Assembly (NCBI GenBank): GCA_025916135.1
Contig: CP104793.1
Coordinates: 248,001-312,000, forward strand
DNA: 64,000 bases
Direction: 5' to 3'
Origin: Rhodobacteraceae bacterium D3-12
GTDB lineage: Bacteria; Pseudomonadota; Alphaproteobacteria; Rhodobacterales; Rhodobacteraceae
The notes beneath the pieces were generated by a model. The model was given only the letters and a program-made list of their open reading frames with translations. It did no database searches and was not told the origin of the DNA. Each line of letters begins with the position of its first letter. The first letter of the stretch is position 1. This document shows, piece after piece, positions 62,117-64,000 of the stretch. A program made the translations under genes and the position numbers.

Positions 62117-63097
62117 ATGAAGATACTTGCTGTAGATGACGACCCGATTATCCTCGAACTGCTGGGGCAGTTTGTGGAAGCGATTGGCGAACATGAGCTG
62201 ACCATGGCGACATGTGGGCGTGACGCTCTCGAGCAGCTTCAGGATGCAAACAGTCCGGACTTCGATTGCTTTCTGATTGATATTCAGATGCCGGAAATGG
62301 ACGGTGTCGAGCTGACGCAGCGCATCCGGTCGATGAAACGCTTTGTTGATACGCCGATCCTGATGCTGACGGCGATGTCGGCGAAACGCTATGTTGATGC
62401 GGCTTTTGCGGCGGGGGCGACCGATTACGTCAACAAGCCCTTCGAGGTCAGCGAGCTGAAAGCGCGGTTGTCGCTTGTTGAGGGCATCGTGGATGCGCGT
62501 CGGGTCAACACCAACAAGATTTTCGCCGCCAAGGCCGCCGTGACCGGTGACAGCCCGGTGCAGCAGCTTGAGCTGCATGAGCCGATTTCGATTTATGACG
62601 TCGAGAATGTCATTGATTATACGGCGATGCAGAACTATGTCGCGCAGCTTTCGCGCACGACGATGTTCGGGTCGGCCACGTTTGCCTTTACGATCCGCAA
62701 GATTGACGAGCATCACATGGCGATGTCGGCTTTTGAATATTCGAGCATGATTTCGGATGTTGCCGAAATTATTTCGGACACTTTGGCCGGGCGGCAATTC
62801 CTGATGGCTTATGCCGGGAACGGGACGTTCGTTTGCGTGACCGAAAGCGGATGGCGTCCGGACATGGAAGCGCTGATGGACGAGATCAACCTGAGCTTGT
62901 CGCAGACCGAGCTTTATAACAACGCTGGTGAGCTGCTTTATGTGCGGGTCAGCGCGGGCGAGCCTGTGCGTCTTATCTGGCAATCGGAGCAGACGGTCAT
63001 GGAGGCGCTGTCCAAGGCGCATGCATCGGCCGAGGCTGCGAGCGCGGCTTATGAGCGGGCACAGGACGGGTTTTGGCTGGGTGAGAGGCTCGCATGA
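62117..63097 (+). CDS. response regulator with receiver and uncharacterised output domain
   Basis: A 326-residue protein. The receiver (1-125) has the acidic pocket Asp8-Asp10, phospho-acceptor Asp55 (LIDIQMPEMDG), and Lys in YVNKPFE. Residues about 150-326 form an alpha/beta domain (FTIRKIDEHHMAMSAFEYSSM, YVRVSAGEPVRLIWQSEQTVMEALSKAHASAE) resembling a degenerate GGDEF domain without the GGDEF motif, so no cyclase activity is expected. Its stop overlaps the Hpt gene. Confidence 0.8.
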   Translation: MKILAVDDDPIILELLGQFVEAIGEHELTMATCGRDALEQLQDANSPDFDCFLIDIQMPEMDGVELTQRIRSMKRFVDTPILMLTAMSAKRYVDAAFAAGATDYVNKPFEVSELKARLSLVEGIVDARRVNTNKIFAAKAAVTGDSPVQQLELHEPISIYDVENVIDYTAMQNYVAQLSRTTMFGSATFAFTIRKIDEHHMAMSAFEYSSMISDVAEIISDTLAGRQFLMAYAGNGTFVCVTESGWRPDMEALMDEINLSLSQTELYNNAGELLYVRVSAGEPVRLIWQSEQTVMEALSKAHASAEAASAAYERAQDGFWLGERLA

Positions 63098-63465
63098 GCG
63101 ATGTGATGCGAGACTTTCCGGGGCTGGAGCCGATCCGGCAACGATTCCGCGCGACGCTCGCTGATCGCCAAAGCGATGTGGCGCATCACGCGCTTGAGGC
63201 GTGGAATGCGTCGCAGGAGGGCGGGACGCCGAAGGCCGTGGCCCGCCACCTCAAGGAAGTGCGCAACAGGTTGCACACGATTGCCGGCAGCGCCGGATCG
63301 CTTGGCTATGGCGAATTGGGTGAGGCCGCCTTTCATGGCGAGGCCGAGATTATTTCGTATCTTGAGCGCGAAGATGCCGCCACGTCGGCGGCGGTGCCAG
63401 CGGATGTGATTTACGCCATCAACACGTTTATCGAGCGCTGCGGCGCGGCGATAGACGGCGACTGA
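63094..63465 (+). CDS. histidine phosphotransfer (Hpt) domain protein
   Basis: A 123-residue helical Hpt protein; the phospho-acceptor is His61 in RLHTIAGSAGSLGYGEL. It relays phosphate between receivers. Overlap ATGA with the response-regulator gene shows translational coupling, so the two probably form one phosphorelay. Confidence 0.85.
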   Translation: MSDVMRDFPGLEPIRQRFRATLADRQSDVAHHALEAWNASQEGGTPKAVARHLKEVRNRLHTIAGSAGSLGYGELGEAAFHGEAEIISYLEREDAATSAAVPADVIYAINTFIERCGAAIDGD

Positions 63466-63506
63466 TATCGCGTGGCTGTTTGGCCAGTGCTTAAAAGCAG
63501 CCTGAA

Positions 63507-63887
63507 CTAGCCTTCTTTTGCTTTGCTCATCGCGGCTTTGACCTGCTCACCGAGGGTGGTGGGGTCAAACGGCTTGCTGATCACCGCCGCAGCGCCGGTT
63601 TCCAGAAGCGCTTCGCGTTCACCGTGTTGGGCGCGGGCGGTCATGAAAATGGCAGGCGTGTTGGCGAAGGCCGGTTTCTCGCGGATGAACTCGAGCATCT
63701 CTTTGCCGCTCATTCCGGGCATCATCATATCCATCAAAAGCACGTCTGGCTGAAAGCCATCGACCGCTTTCAAACCCTCTTCGCCCGAGTCACATTGCAG
63801 CACCTCGAATTCGCCCGACAGGGCGAGAGCGAGCATAGTGATTTCGCGGATATCTTCATCATCTTCGACATGCAGAAGTTTAATCAT
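63507..63887 (-). CDS. single-domain response regulator (CheY-like)
   Basis: A 126-residue receiver: acidic pair Glu8-Asp9-Asp10, phospho-acceptor Asp53 (VLLMDMMMPGMSG), conserved Thr in FMTARAQ and Lys in VISKPFDP. Convergent with the Hpt gene, 41 bp apart. It may take phosphate from that Hpt; no histidine kinase is in the window. Confidence 0.9.
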   Translation of the reverse strand: MIKLLHVEDDEDIREITMLALALSGEFEVLQCDSGEEGLKAVDGFQPDVLLMDMMMPGMSGKEMLEFIREKPAFANTPAIFMTARAQHGEREALLETGAAAVISKPFDPTTLGEQVKAAMSKAKEG

Positions 63888-64000
63888 CAGCGGCTCCTCG
63901 TTCTCACGTTTGCCAAGTTTACCATGTGATTTGGCTCAATCATCGCGCGTTGCGCTGGTTGGCCTTGATTGGCATTGGCTGTTGTTTTTATGTTTGTGTT

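Overview
The window is from an alphaproteobacterial chromosome, most likely family Rhodobacteraceae (Roseobacter group). The evidence is the high GC content and dense gene packing, the neighbourhood SUV3-type helicase / HslR / FdxA / CarD, a divergent cobS-cobT pair, a petABC bc1 operon, a DUF2927 protein and a HpaR-type MarR regulator. No rRNA or CRISPR array was seen. There is one tRNA (Lys, TTT).

Layout: 1-2541 (minus) M3 oligopeptidase (cut by the window edge), alpha/beta hydrolase, SCP2 protein. 2613-7718 (plus) TPR protein, helicase, HslR, ferredoxin, CarD. 7888-9734 cobS and cobT, divergent. 9821-13178 an IS1595-family element bounded by a perfect 26-bp inverted repeat and carrying five non-transposase genes. 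13266-22171 MarR regulator, CocE hydrolase, peptide-type ABC transporter, DUF4349 protein. 22334-30587 acyl-CoA synthetase/acetyltransferase, HDAC-like deacetylase, MORN protein, NAD synthetase, phosphodiesterase. 31025-38992 an Ig-repeat adhesin with its complete type I secretion system. 39004-48403 PhnA, then a long minus-strand cluster (TerC, 27-residue membrane peptide, XpaC, TelA, DUF2927 lipoprotein, SPFH-GYF protein, zinc-ribbon protein, GST, nitroreductase, Dtd). 48653-50692 pseudouridine synthase, TadA, UPF0173 hydrolase. 50895-54235 TPP riboswitch and thiBPQ. 54662-57363 petABC. 57638-61402 GST, PaiB-like protein, MtaB, DapF. 61509 tRNA-Lys. 62117-63887 response regulator, Hpt and CheY-like proteins.

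Two points matter to anyone using this sequence. First, six genes (cobS, cobT, the MarR gene, the acyl-CoA synthetase/GNAT gene, nadE, paiB) are each broken by what looks like loss of one base, usually in a G or C run. Restoring one base gives a full-length family member every time, and nadE is normally indispensable, so residual sequencing error is the simplest explanation. Second, the intergenic spaces hold many hairpin and inverted or tandem repeats, including a roughly 150-200 bp dispersed repeat present three times.

The best candidates for something little described are the cargo-carrying IS1595 element, the TerC/XpaC/TelA/SPFH membrane cluster with its tiny coupled peptide, and the dispersed hairpin repeat family.
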